In this document: positions 36,114-45,341 of the stretch, in pieces
Numbering within the stretch: the first letter of the stretch is position 1
Layout: every line of letters begins with the position of its first letter
Assembly: GCF_000769115.1 (NCBI RefSeq)
Contig: NZ_JQZV01000013.1
Coordinates: 351,603-415,602 of the forward strand
Length of the DNA: 64,000 nt
Origin: Porphyromonas canoris
GTDB taxonomy: Bacteria; Bacteroidota; Bacteroidia; Bacteroidales; Porphyromonadaceae
Reading direction: 5' to 3'
Made by a program: the position numbers and the translations under genes
Notes under the pieces: model-generated
The model's database searches: none
What the model saw: only the letters and a program-made list of their open reading frames with translations
Told to the model about the DNA's origin: nothing

Positions 36114-37406
36114 ATGTCTCTATTTGATATAAAAATGCCCAAGTTGGGCGAAAGTATCACAGAGGGTACTATTCTCACTTGGAATGTGAAAGTGGGCGAC
36201 ACCGTGGAGGAAGACGATATCCTCTTTGAGGTGAACACTGCAAAAGTAAGTGCCGAAATCCCTTCTCCCGTAGCCGGAGTAGTAAAAGAGATTCTTCATG
36301 TAGAGGGCGATACCGTGGCGGTAGGTAATATCGTGGCACGTATAGACCTTTCGGGCGAAGCCGTAGTGGGAGAAGAGAGCAAAGCTGCCGCTCCTGCAGA
36401 AGAGGCAAAGTCCGCATCTTCTCAGTCCGAAAGCCCGAAAGCCGAAAAGCCTGCCAAGAAGAGCGGAGATCGTTGGTACTCTCCTGTTGTGCTTCAAAAG
36501 GCAAAAGAGGGTAAGGTATCTGCCGAAGAGCTGGACGCTATTCAGGGAACAGGATTCGAAGGCAGAGTGTCCAAGCATGATATCATTGCCTTCATAGAGA
36601 AGAAGAAAGGCGCACCGGCTCCTTCTCTTACCAAGCCCTCAACTCCTGCCGCTCCTGTTGCCGCCGCTCCGCAAAAGGCAGCACCATCTGTTCCGGTAGT
36701 GGCAGGCCCGGAAGATACCGTTATCCCTATGGATCCTGTACGTCGTATCATTGCGGACAGAATGACCGAATCCAAGCACATATCTCCGCACGTTACCAAC
36801 GTTATAGAGGTCGATGTTACCAACCTGGTACGTTGGAGAGATAGGGAGAAAGAGGCATTCAAGAAGAGAGAAGGTATCAGCCTTACATTTATGGCACCTA
36901 TACTCGAAGCTACAGCCAAGGCTTTGAAAGACTATCCACGTGTCAACTCTTCCGTGGATGGCTATAACATCATCGAGCGTAAGTCTATCAACATCGGTAT
37001 GGCGGTATCTCTTCCGGACGGAAACCTTATCGTGCCGGTGATTAAGAATGCAGACCGTATGAGCATCTCCGGCTTGGCGAACGAAGTGTCCGCTTTGGCA
37101 AACAAAGCGAGAGCCAATAAGCTCGGAATGGATGAGATTCAAGGTGGAACATTTACCATTTCCAACTTCGGATCTTTCAAGAGTCTCTTCGGAACGCCAA
37201 TCATTAACCAACCCGAAGTAGCCATACTCGGCGTGGGAACGATAGAGAAGAAACCTTCCATTTTGGAGACTCCGGACGGTCCGGTAATGGCAATCAGAGA
37301 CAAGATGTATCTTGCTCTCTCTTACGATCATAGAGTAATAGACGGTATGCTCGGAGGTAATTTCCTTTACCGCATAGGGCAATACCTTGAAGAGTGGAAC
37401 GCATAA
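36114..37406 (+). CDS. Dihydrolipoyl acyltransferase (E2) of a 2-oxo acid dehydrogenase complex
   Basis: The core of the complex: it carries acyl groups on a lipoyl arm and passes them to CoA. It has 430 residues. The lipoyl domain (1-77) has attachment Lys44 in VNTAKVSAEIPSP; the usual Asp before this Lys is Ala, as in other Bacteroidetes E2 sequences I recall. A mobile A/P/E/K linker is followed by the peripheral E1/E3-binding domain (about 121-160, WYSPVVLQKAKEGKVSAEEL). A second Pro/Ala linker leads to the catalytic domain (about 200-430) with active-site SYDHRVIDGMLGG. The acyl substrate (branched-chain or pyruvate) cannot be told from sequence alone. Confidence 0.93.
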   Translation: MSLFDIKMPKLGESITEGTILTWNVKVGDTVEEDDILFEVNTAKVSAEIPSPVAGVVKEILHVEGDTVAVGNIVARIDLSGEAVVGEESKAAAPAEEAKSASSQSESPKAEKPAKKSGDRWYSPVVLQKAKEGKVSAEELDAIQGTGFEGRVSKHDIIAFIEKKKGAPAPSLTKPSTPAAPVAAAPQKAAPSVPVVAGPEDTVIPMDPVRRIIADRMTESKHISPHVTNVIEVDVTNLVRWRDREKEAFKKREGISLTFMAPILEATAKALKDYPRVNSSVDGYNIIERKSINIGMAVSLPDGNLIVPVIKNADRMSISGLANEVSALANKARANKLGMDEIQGGTFTISNFGSFKSLFGTPIINQPEVAILGVGTIEKKPSILETPDGPVMAIRDKMYLALSYDHRVIDGMLGGNFLYRIGQYLEEWNA

Positions 37407-37418
37407 CAGATCATAACC

Positions 37419-39458
37419 ATGAAGAAATATTTTACTATAACCAATACTGATAAAGAGCTTCTAAAGAAGTGGTATCACCTCCTGATGCTGGGTCGCGCTT
37501 TGGACGATAAAGCTCCAAGCTACCTTTTGCAGTCGCTCGGCTGGTCTTACCATGCGCCTTACGCCGGACACGATGGCATTCAACTTGCCATGGGACAAGT
37601 GTTCGACAAAGAGAAGGACTTCTTTTTCCCCTATTACCGAGATATGCTCTCCGCTCTTTCCGCAGGTATGACAGCGGAAGAGATTATCCTGAACGGGATT
37701 TCCAAGGCTACGGATCCGAGCAGCGGCGGAAGGCATATGTCCAATCACTTTGCCAAGCCGGAGTGGAACATCCAAAACACTTCTTCTGCCGTTGCAAACC
37801 ATGACCTTCATGCCGTAGGTGTGGCAAGAGCGATGAAGTACTACGGACAGAAAGGTGTGGCATTCACTTCTCATGGTGACTCTTCCACTTCCGAAGGTTA
37901 CGTTTATGAGGCTATCAATGGAGCTTCAAGGGAGCAACTCCCAGTCGTATTCGTTATTCAGGACAACGGCTATGGCATATCTGTTCCGAAGAAAGATCAG
38001 ACTGCCAACAGAAAAGTAGCGGATAACTTCACCGGCATGAAGCACCTTCGCATCATTCACTGCAACGGTAAAGACATCTTCGATTCCATGAATGCCATGA
38101 CAGAGGCAAAGAATCATGCACTCGAAACAAGCTGTCCGGTGATTGTGCAAGCCAACTGTGTACGAATCGGTGCACACTCTAACTCTGACAAGCATACACT
38201 ATACCGCGATGAAGATGAGCTTGAATACGTAAAGGCGGCAGACCCTATACAGAAGTTCAGACGCATGCTCCTTAGATATAAGAGAGTGTCCGAAGAGGAG
38301 CTGTTGGAGATTGAAGAGCAGGTAAAAAAGGATGTAAAGGAAGCCAACAAAAAGGCTCTCCGTGCTCCCGATCCCGATCCGGCATCCATCCATGACTTTG
38401 TACTGCCTCCTGCATACGAGTCCGAAAAATACCCCGAAGGTCTTCACAACAGCACGGAAGGCGAGCCGATCAACCTTGTTACCGCACTCAACCAGACCCT
38501 TAAAGCAGAGTTCCGCCACAATCCGGATACGTTCCTTTTCGGGCAGGATATGGCCAACAAAGACAAGGGAGGCGTATTCAACGTATCCAAGGGTATGCAG
38601 CAGGAGTTTGGCGAAGAGCGTGTATTCAACGCTCCCATCTGCGAAGACTTTATCGTCGGAACGGCTAACGGCATGAGCCGTTTCCGTAAAGACATCCGTG
38701 TGGTTATCGAAGGAGCAGAGTTTGCAGACTATTTCTGGCCTGCAATGGAGCAGTTTGTGGACACCACTCACGACTATTGGAGAAGCAACGGAAAGTTCTC
38801 CCCGAACGTTACCATACGCCTTGCCTCCGGAGGATATATCGGTGGAGGTATCTACCACTCCCAGAACATCGAAGGTGCTCTATCCACTCTTCCGGGAACG
38901 CGAATCGTTTATCCGACATTTGCGGACGATGCTGCCGGACTTTTGCGTACCTCCATGCGCTCCGAAGGGTTGACTGTCTTCATGGAGCCTAAAGCGCAGT
39001 ACAACTCTGTAGAAGCACAGGCACACGTGCCGGAAGACTTTGAAGTGCCGTTCGGTAAAGGGCGTATCCGTCACGAAGGAAAGGATCTCACCATCGTTAC
39101 TTACGGCAACACTCTTCTTCTCTCTCTGCAAGCAGCCAAGAGACTAAAGGAGGAAGGTGTCGGAACTGTCGAGGTGATAGACCTTCGTTCTCTTGTTCCT
39201 TGGGACAAAGAGATGGTTCGCAAGTCCATAGAGAAGACCGGCAAAGTCCTCATCGTACACGAAGACAAGGTCTTCTCAGGCTTTGGAGCTGAGATCGCGG
39301 CTACTATTGCATCCGAGATGTTCACGCTGTTGGATGCTCCGGTATCTCGTTTGGGTTCTACGTTTACACCGGTTGGCTTCAACCCTATTTTGGAGAGAGC
39401 CGTTCTGCCTAATGCGGATGGCATCTATCGTGAAGCTAAGCGTCTCATTGAATTTTAA
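37419..39458 (+). CDS. 2-oxo acid dehydrogenase E1, fused alpha and beta subunits
   Basis: A thiamine-diphosphate-dependent decarboxylase/dehydrogenase that loads acyl groups on the E2 lipoyl arm. It has 679 residues, an alpha-type half (about 1-330) joined to a beta-type half (about 345-679). The ThDP motif is HGDSSTSEGYVYEAINGASREQLPVVFVIQDNGYGIS (about 150-186, GDG-like and N). SSGGRHMSNHF is typical of alpha subunits. The beta half has VFNAPICEDFIVGTANGMS, FADYFWPAMEQFVD and EDKVFSGFGAEIAA. Such fusions are typical of branched-chain or acetoin-type E1 in Bacteroidetes. The substrate is not certain. Confidence 0.92.
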   Translation: MKKYFTITNTDKELLKKWYHLLMLGRALDDKAPSYLLQSLGWSYHAPYAGHDGIQLAMGQVFDKEKDFFFPYYRDMLSALSAGMTAEEIILNGISKATDPSSGGRHMSNHFAKPEWNIQNTSSAVANHDLHAVGVARAMKYYGQKGVAFTSHGDSSTSEGYVYEAINGASREQLPVVFVIQDNGYGISVPKKDQTANRKVADNFTGMKHLRIIHCNGKDIFDSMNAMTEAKNHALETSCPVIVQANCVRIGAHSNSDKHTLYRDEDELEYVKAADPIQKFRRMLLRYKRVSEEELLEIEEQVKKDVKEANKKALRAPDPDPASIHDFVLPPAYESEKYPEGLHNSTEGEPINLVTALNQTLKAEFRHNPDTFLFGQDMANKDKGGVFNVSKGMQQEFGEERVFNAPICEDFIVGTANGMSRFRKDIRVVIEGAEFADYFWPAMEQFVDTTHDYWRSNGKFSPNVTIRLASGGYIGGGIYHSQNIEGALSTLPGTRIVYPTFADDAAGLLRTSMRSEGLTVFMEPKAQYNSVEAQAHVPEDFEVPFGKGRIRHEGKDLTIVTYGNTLLLSLQAAKRLKEEGVGTVEVIDLRSLVPWDKEMVRKSIEKTGKVLIVHEDKVFSGFGAEIAATIASEMFTLLDAPVSRLGSTFTPVGFNPILERAVLPNADGIYREAKRLIEF

Positions 39459-39472
39459 TACAGAAACAAGTT

Positions 39473-39982
39473 ATGGAAAAGATAGGATTATTTTACGGAA
39501 AGAGTGCCAGAAAGACCTCCAAGGTAGCTGAGATATTGGCAGAAAAGATAGGAAAAGACAAGGTAGACCTTGTCCCTGTGGAGACTGCAAGCAAAGAAGA
39601 CCTCAACCCATACAAGTATCTCATCATGGGAGGTGCTACATGGTTCGATGGCGAACTTCCATCTTACTGGGACGAAATCCTGCCGGACGTGGAGACACTC
39701 TCCATGAAAGGAAAAAAGGTGGCTATCTATGGTCTTGGAGATCAGGCGAGCTATCCGGAAAACTTTGTGGACAGCATCGGTCTGCTTGCAAATCTTGTCA
39801 AGCATTGCGGTGGTGAGATCGTAGGTTATACCTCTACGGAGGGTTACGAGTACGAGCGTTCGCAAGCAGAAGAAGAGGGTCAGTTCATGGGCTTGGCTCT
39901 CGATTTTGAAAACCAGGAAGCTCTCAACGAAAAGCGCATCTCGGACTGGGTGGCTCAGATCCTCAAAGAGTTCGGCATCTGA
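39473..39982 (+). CDS. fldA: Flavodoxin
   Basis: A small FMN electron carrier, cytosolic. It has 169 residues. The fold is clear: MEKIGLFYGKSARKTSKVAE, IMGGATWFDGELPSYWDEIL, GLGDQASYPENFVDSIGLL and WVAQILKEF. The FMN phosphate loop is GKSARKTSK rather than the usual STGNTE, an odd change. It is 14 bp after the E1 gene, last in the operon, and ends at a strong terminator. The link with a 2-oxo acid dehydrogenase suggests an electron outlet or partner, which is inferred. Confidence 0.92.
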   Translation: MEKIGLFYGKSARKTSKVAEILAEKIGKDKVDLVPVETASKEDLNPYKYLIMGGATWFDGELPSYWDEILPDVETLSMKGKKVAIYGLGDQASYPENFVDSIGLLANLVKHCGGEIVGYTSTEGYEYERSQAEEEGQFMGLALDFENQEALNEKRISDWVAQILKEFGI

Positions 39983-40109
39983 TAGAGACCCCGACAGCGA
40001 AGAGCCCCTTTCGGACATCGCTTTTGAGCAAGGCTCTCTCCCAAGAAAGCCGCTTACGGAGCTTAGGCGATCTTGCCGATGCTTCACGACATAAAGGCTT
40101 ATAACAGAC

Positions 40110-40153
40110 ACAGACACTGCAACACGAAATGGTTGCGGTGTCTGTCTTTTTTT
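40110..40153 (+). terminator. Terminator of the lpd-lplA-E2-E1-fld operon
   Basis: ACAGACACTGCAAC and GTTGCGGTGTCTGT form a 14-bp stem with one wobble pair, followed directly by CTTTTTTTC. It lies 127 bp past the flavodoxin stop. Confidence 0.92.
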
Positions 40154-40207
40154 CAGACTGTTTTGCCAATATTTGGGAGACCGAAATCGGCTCTGCCGGA
40201 AGAGCCG

Positions 40208-40753
40208 TTTTTATATATTCCATCCCGAAAAATGCTCACTTTTTTTCGGCTCTCTATTTTGATCGAAGGGGGTGTTTTCAGAGGGGTGCCGAATTTGTTA
40301 AATCAGCCCATTTTATTAACACCATTTTTGATACCTGTTAAGCAAAAACGCTAAACGAGCATATTCTTTCGGCTTAACGTGTTTAATTTTTCAGTAAACA
40401 CGTTTACCGATTTCAATGAACACGTTTACCGGATTCGATTAACGTGTTTAGCCAAAATCATCAAACTGCTAAATATCAACAGATTACCTATTCCCCCAAA
40501 AAATGCCCTTGAAAAGGTGAATTTCTTTATTAGGAAATATTTACAGACAGAGGTGTTAAAATTCACACCAATTAACGCGAAAAAGCCCCATGAAACGGAC
40601 TGAGAAAAAATTTTTTCCAAATTCGCGATTTCTCATATTTGTCTGTTGTCTAATGGGTTATAAGAATAGAAAAAATTATCCGGACTGAATCGGAAGAAAA
40701 AAGTTGGCAATTGAGGGGGCAGACCGACCGGCTGTTTTTATATAAAAGTTCCC
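40208..40753 (+). repeat. Interspersed repeat, copy D (full length, 546 bp)
   Basis: Borders TTTTTATATATTCCATCC and TTTTTATATAAAAGTTCCC. The four ACGT-centred sites start at 40377, 40400, 40422 and 40442. The left block is more diverged than in copies A-C. The right end lies about 60 bp before the guaB promoter. Confidence 0.9.
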
Positions 40754-40811
40754 GCCAAATGGGTTCGAGAAGAGCCTGCTCCGGGAAGAGAGATACTCTT
40801 TTCGTCTCTCC

Positions 40812-40843
40812 TTTGGATAGCTGTACGGAAAACGTTATTTTTG
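40812..40843 (+). promoter_or_regulatory. Promoter of guaB
   Basis: TTTG (40812-40815), 20 bp, TATTTTTG (40836-40843). It is a near-ideal Bacteroidetes promoter 32 bp before the guaB ATG. Confidence 0.75.
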
Positions 40844-40875
40844 TACCCAAATACAGTAACCTATATCATATCGTT

Positions 40876-42363
40876 ATGGCTATTATACACCAAGAAGTTT
40901 CTCGCACGTTTGGCGAATATCTGCTTATCCCCGGATTGACGGAAAAAACCTGTACACCGGACAACGTATCCCTGCGTACTCCTCTTGTGAAATATCGGAA
41001 AGAGGATGGAGAGAGCAAGATTAACCTGAACATCCCATTCGTTTCGGCTATCATGCAGTCTGTCTCCAACGATACGCTTGCCATTGAGTTGGCTCGCAAC
41101 GGAGGGCTCTCTTTCATCTTCGGTTCCCAACCGATAGAGTCTCAAGCGGAAATGGTGAGAAAGGTAAAGAAGTTTAAGGCAGGATTCGTTACCAGCGACT
41201 CCAACCTTACACCCGATCACACCCTGCAAGATGTCTTGAACCTGATAGCCAAAACAGGACACTCTACCATCGGGATCACTCATGACGGCACGCCCAATGG
41301 TATCCTCAAAGGTATTGTAACCAGCAGAGATTACAGACTTTCGGTGGATCCGAGAGACAAGAAAGTGGCAGACTTCATGACGCCATTCTCTCAGCTTACC
41401 GTGGGAAAGCTCGGTATCACGCTCTCCGATGCCAATAACATCATCTGGGGACACAAGCTCAATACGCTTCCTATCATAGATGACGAGGACAGACTCTGCT
41501 ACTTCGTCTTCCGCAAAGACTACGATAACCATCATCAAAATCCTAATGAACTCTCCGACAAACAAGATAAAACACTTCTTGTGGGTGCCGGTATCAACAC
41601 TCGCGACTACCAAGAGAGAGTGCCTGCACTGGTAGAAGCCGGAGTGGATGTGCTGTGTATCGACTCGTCCGACGGCTACTCCGAATGGCAGAAAGAGTGT
41701 CTGGAGTGGATCAAGAGCAGATACGATGTGCCGGTAGGTGCCGGAAACATCGTGGATAAAGAGGGTTTCCTCTATCTCGTGGAAGCAGGTGCGGACTTTA
41801 TCAAGGTCGGTATCGGTGGCGGATCCATCTGTATCACTCGCGAACAAAAGGGTATAGGTATGGGGCAAGCCACAGCCGTGATGAACGTGGCTGAGGCAAG
41901 AGACGAATATTTTGCTTCCAAAGGCATCTATGTTCCCATTTGCAGCGACGGCGGTATCGTACACGACTATCACATGACACTTGCTCTTGCAATGGGTGCG
42001 GACTTTATGATGATGGGAAGATACTTTGCCCGCTTCGATGAGAGCCCTACCAAAGTGCTCAAGGTGGGTAACAACTTCGTGAAAGAGTACTGGGGAGAGG
42101 GTTCCAACAGAGCTAAAAACTGGCAGCGTTATGACGCCGGCGGTGATGAAAATCTTAAGTTTGAAGAGGGCGTGGACAGCTATGTGCCTTATGCCGGTAA
42201 GATGAAGAGCAATCTGGATAAGACTCTTGCCAAGATGAAAGCCACGATGTGCAGCTGTGGATCCACTACCATCAAGCACCTTCAACACCATGCCAAGATT
42301 ACGCTGGTATCTTCTACTTCGATAGTGGAAGGCGGTGCGCACGATGTGATACTGAAAGAGTAA
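40876..42363 (+). CDS. guaB: IMP dehydrogenase
   Basis: It oxidises IMP to XMP, the first step to GMP, in the cytosol. It has 495 residues from the ATG before AIIHQEVSR; the longer open frame reads through the promoter. The N-terminal barrel part and two CBS domains (about 100-225) are present. The catalytic loop is [23 protein letters not shown] with the active Cys; the usual GPGSICTTR is GGGSICITR here. The flap region is [24 protein letters not shown]. The sequence belongs to the longer, divergent IMPDH branch seen in some anaerobes rather than the E. coli GuaB branch. It precedes ribE and a nitroreductase gene with short gaps. Confidence 0.93.
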   Translation: MAIIHQEVSRTFGEYLLIPGLTEKTCTPDNVSLRTPLVKYRKEDGESKINLNIPFVSAIMQSVSNDTLAIELARNGGLSFIFGSQPIESQAEMVRKVKKFKAGFVTSDSNLTPDHTLQDVLNLIAKTGHSTIGITHDGTPNGILKGIVTSRDYRLSVDPRDKKVADFMTPFSQLTVGKLGITLSDANNIIWGHKLNTLPIIDDEDRLCYFVFRKDYDNHHQNPNELSDKQDKTLLVGAGINTRDYQERVPALVEAGVDVLCIDSSDGYSEWQKECLEWIKSRYDVPVGAGNIVDKEGFLYLVEAGADFIKVGIGGGSICITREQKGIGMGQATAVMNVAEARDEYFASKGIYVPICSDGGIVHDYHMTLALAMGADFMMMGRYFARFDESPTKVLKVGNNFVKEYWGEGSNRAKNWQRYDAGGDENLKFEEGVDSYVPYAGKMKSNLDKTLAKMKATMCSCGSTTIKHLQHHAKITLVSSTSIVEGGAHDVILKE

Positions 42364-42397
42364 GTGAAACAATTATACAGAGAGACAAAGAGAAAAG

Positions 42398-43006
42398 ATG
42401 TTTTCAGGAATAGTAGAAGAGGCGGGACGCATCGTTGATATTGTCCATGAAGCAGGTACAGAGAATGTACACCTCACCATAGCGTGTTCTTTCGTAAACG
42501 AACTGAAGATAGACCAGAGCATTGCCCACAACGGCGTTTGCCTTACGGTGGTGGAGCTTACGGATGAGACCTATACGGTAACAGCCATAAGCGAGACACT
42601 CAAACGGAGCAATCTGGGCGATCTTCGTCCCGGAGACTTGGTAAACTTGGAGAGATCCATGCTGATGAACGGACGTCTTGACGGACACATCGTACAAGGA
42701 CACGTAGATACCACCGGACTTTGCAGTGCAGTGGAAGAGGCAGACGGCAGTACTTATTATACCATAACATACAGCGTACCCAAAGATATGGCTCTTCAAG
42801 GCTACATGACGGTAGAGAAGGGTTCGGTGTGCGTCAATGGCGTTTCGCTGACAGTGTGCGACTCTACTCCGAACTCGTTCCGTGTAGCCATCATCCCTTA
42901 TACCAAGGAGCATACCAACTTCTGCACCCTTGCCGAAGGGCATAGAGTGAATCTGGAGTTCGACATCATCGGAAAGTATTTGGCAAGACTGCGCTCTCTG
43001 GAGTAG
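42398..43006 (+). CDS. ribE: Riboflavin synthase, alpha subunit
   Basis: It forms riboflavin from two lumazine molecules. It has 202 residues made of two similar lumazine-binding domains. The start is MFSGIVEEAG, the standard beginning. Domain 1 has SIAHNGVCLTV and DLVNLERSMLMNGRLDGHIVQGHVD. Domain 2 has KGSVCVNGVSLTV and VNLEFDIIGKYLAR. The paired GxxLTV motifs bind the substrate. There is no FMN riboswitch upstream; it probably shares a transcript with guaB, 34 bp away. Confidence 0.95.
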   Translation: MFSGIVEEAGRIVDIVHEAGTENVHLTIACSFVNELKIDQSIAHNGVCLTVVELTDETYTVTAISETLKRSNLGDLRPGDLVNLERSMLMNGRLDGHIVQGHVDTTGLCSAVEEADGSTYYTITYSVPKDMALQGYMTVEKGSVCVNGVSLTVCDSTPNSFRVAIIPYTKEHTNFCTLAEGHRVNLEFDIIGKYLARLRSLE

Positions 43007-43020
43007 TATCCCCCGACAGT

Positions 43021-43581
43021 ATGAGTAAAGATATTTATACCCTCATTCGGGAACGGAAGAGTCATAGAAAGTATGACCCCGAATTTGAGATCCCCGATGA
43101 GGTGCTTGGCAGAATCGTTGAGGCAGGACGGCTTTCCCCTTCTGCCTGCAACGGACAGCCTTGGCACTTTGTCGTTGTCAAGGATCGGGAGTTGAGGAAA
43201 AGCGTCAGCGACGCCCTGCGGACACCTCTCGCTCCGGGTATGAATAAGTTTACCACGGACTGTTCTGCCTTTATCGTCGTGGTACAAGAGCGTACCAACA
43301 TCGCAGCCGGTATAGGTGCCGTGATCAAGAACACGGATTACAGCTCTTTCGATATAGGAATAGCCGTGGGCTTTCTCACCTTGGCAGCAGAGCATGAAGG
43401 CTTGGGAAGCTGTATCATAGGCTGGTTGGATAAAGGCAAACTAAGGCGTCTGTTGAATGTCCCAAAAGGAAAAGATATTCCCCTTGTAGTGGCTCTGGGG
43501 AAAAGTAATGATAAACTCTCACAAAGAAAAAGGAAGCCGGAGCAAGAGGTGATCTCTTGGGACACATATAAGAAGAAGTAA
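43021..43581 (+). CDS. Nitroreductase family flavoprotein
   Basis: An FMN-dependent NAD(P)H oxidoreductase, cytosolic. It has 186 residues. Typical features are [44 protein letters not shown] at the N-terminus (FMN-binding Arg/Ser/Asn residues) and [26 protein letters not shown] in the middle. The physiological substrate is unknown. It starts 14 bp after ribE, so a flavin supply link is possible. Confidence 0.9.
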   Translation: MSKDIYTLIRERKSHRKYDPEFEIPDEVLGRIVEAGRLSPSACNGQPWHFVVVKDRELRKSVSDALRTPLAPGMNKFTTDCSAFIVVVQERTNIAAGIGAVIKNTDYSSFDIGIAVGFLTLAAEHEGLGSCIIGWLDKGKLRRLLNVPKGKDIPLVVALGKSNDKLSQRKRKPEQEVISWDTYKKK

Positions 43582-43681
43582 ACGGCTTTCGTTGTTTCGG
43601 CTAAAAGTAGAAGATTCAATTATTTCTTGTAACTTAATAAGCGGTAAGCAAGAAATAGATATTATCACTAAATGTATTACT

Positions 43682-45328
43682 ATGGCAGTTCCAGAATTTA
43701 AGTATCAGGCGATGTTCCCACTCGGACCTGAGAAAACCGAGTATTATAAACTGACAGATCAGTACGTGCAAGAGGTAGATTTTGAAGGCACAAAGATGCT
43801 GAAGGTAGATCCGGAAGCTCTTACACTCTTGGCACAACAGGCTTTCCATGATGTTTCGTTCTTTTTACGCCCGGAGCATCAAGAGAGTGTTGCCTCTATT
43901 CTTTCGGATCCGGAGGCTTCGGAGAACGATAAGTTTGTCGCTCTTACATTCCTTCGCAATGCAGAAGTAAGTGCCAAAGGGCAGCTTCCATTCTGTCAAG
44001 ATACAGGTACAGCCGTAATCCTCGGCAAGAAAGGACAGAATGTCTTTACCGGTGTATGCGATGAGGAGTATCTTTCTCGCGGTGTGTATAATACCTATAC
44101 CCAAGATAATCTTCGCTATTCCCAAAATGCGCCGTTGGATATGTACAAAGAGGTCAATACCGGATGCAATTTGCCGGCTCAGATAGACCTTATGGCAACG
44201 GAAGGCGGAGAGTATAAATTCCTTTGTATAGCCAAGGGTGGCGGTTCTGCTAATAAGACATACCTCTATCAAGAGACCAAGGCTCTTCTCAATCCGGATA
44301 CGCTTGTGAAGTTTCTTGTAGATAAGATGAAGAGTTTGGGTACAGCTGCTTGTCCTCCTTATCATATAGCTTTCGTGATTGGCGGAACATCGGCAGAAAC
44401 CAACCTTAAAACCGTCAAGCTGGCAAGTGCAAAGTATTATGACGAGCTTCCGACTAGCGGAAACGAAGGCGGTAGAGCTTTTCGCGACATAGAGTTGGAG
44501 AAGACTTTGCTGCAAGAAGCATATAAACTCGGCTTGGGAGCGCAGTTCGGCGGAAAATATTTCGCGCATGATATTCGTGTCATAAGGCTTCCACGTCACG
44601 GTGCATCCTGCCCTGTAGGAATGGGTGTAAGCTGTTCGGCAGACCGCAATATCAAGGCAAAGATCAATCGTGAAGGTATTTGGATCGAAAAGTTGGAGAC
44701 TCATCCGGAACGTCTTATCCCGGCAGAGATGCGCGAAGGACACGAAGGAGAAGTGGTGAAAATAGATTTGAACAGACCGATGGCAGAGATCCTGAAAGAG
44801 CTTAGCCGTTATCCGGTCTCCACAAGACTCTCTTTATCGGGTACCATCATCGTGGGTCGGGACATCGCTCATGCGAAGTTGAAAGAGCGCATAGACAGCG
44901 GTCTAGGATTGCCCGAATATGTCAAGAACCATCCGATATACTATGCAGGACCGGCAAAGACCCCGAAAGGAATGCCTTCCGGATCTTTCGGACCTACAAC
45001 GGCAGGGCGTATGGACTCTTATGTGGATCTCTTCCAGAGTCATGGCGGAAGCCTTATCATGATTGCGAAAGGTAACCGTAGCCAACAGGTTACAGATGCT
45101 TGTCATAAGTACGGAGGCTTTTATCTCGGCAGTATTGGCGGTCCTGCTGCAATCTTGGCACAGGATAGCATCAAGAAAGTAGAGTGTTTGGAGTATCCGG
45201 AATTGGGTATGGAGGCGATCTGGAAGATAGAAGTAGAAGACTTTCCGGCCTTTATTCTCGTGGACGACAAAGGCAACGACTTTTTCAAAGTGATCTCTCA
45301 AAAGTGTGAGGGTTGCGCTTTGAAGTAA
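43682..45328 (+). CDS. fumB: Fumarate hydratase, class I
   Basis: An oxygen-sensitive [4Fe-4S] enzyme that interconverts fumarate and malate, used in the reductive branch to succinate in Bacteroidales. It has 548 residues from the ATG before AVPEFKYQ. Cluster and catalytic segments are PFCQDTGTA (Cys), [17 protein letters not shown] and [19 protein letters not shown]. The C-terminal beta-domain has [21 protein letters not shown] and [21 protein letters not shown]. The E. coli symbol fumB is used for the class only. The 100-bp gap upstream may hold a promoter, but no clean box was seen. Confidence 0.95.
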   Translation: MAVPEFKYQAMFPLGPEKTEYYKLTDQYVQEVDFEGTKMLKVDPEALTLLAQQAFHDVSFFLRPEHQESVASILSDPEASENDKFVALTFLRNAEVSAKGQLPFCQDTGTAVILGKKGQNVFTGVCDEEYLSRGVYNTYTQDNLRYSQNAPLDMYKEVNTGCNLPAQIDLMATEGGEYKFLCIAKGGGSANKTYLYQETKALLNPDTLVKFLVDKMKSLGTAACPPYHIAFVIGGTSAETNLKTVKLASAKYYDELPTSGNEGGRAFRDIELEKTLLQEAYKLGLGAQFGGKYFAHDIRVIRLPRHGASCPVGMGVSCSADRNIKAKINREGIWIEKLETHPERLIPAEMREGHEGEVVKIDLNRPMAEILKELSRYPVSTRLSLSGTIIVGRDIAHAKLKERIDSGLGLPEYVKNHPIYYAGPAKTPKGMPSGSFGPTTAGRMDSYVDLFQSHGGSLIMIAKGNRSQQVTDACHKYGGFYLGSIGGPAAILAQDSIKKVECLEYPELGMEAIWKIEVEDFPAFILVDDKGNDFFKVISQKCEGCALK

Positions 45329-45341
45329 ACCTTATACCTCG

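Noticed and set aside
40208-40753. Insertion sequence or classical MITE for the 547-bp repeat
   Set aside because: No transposase frame, no terminal inverted repeats and no obvious target duplication. The ends are direct repeats.
40711-40875. Longer GuaB reading frame
   Set aside because: It translates the end of repeat copy D and a near-ideal promoter; the family N-terminus begins at the later ATG.
43592-43681. Longer fumarase reading frame
   Set aside because: The added 30 residues do not resemble the class I N-terminus, and the ATG before AVPEFKYQ does.
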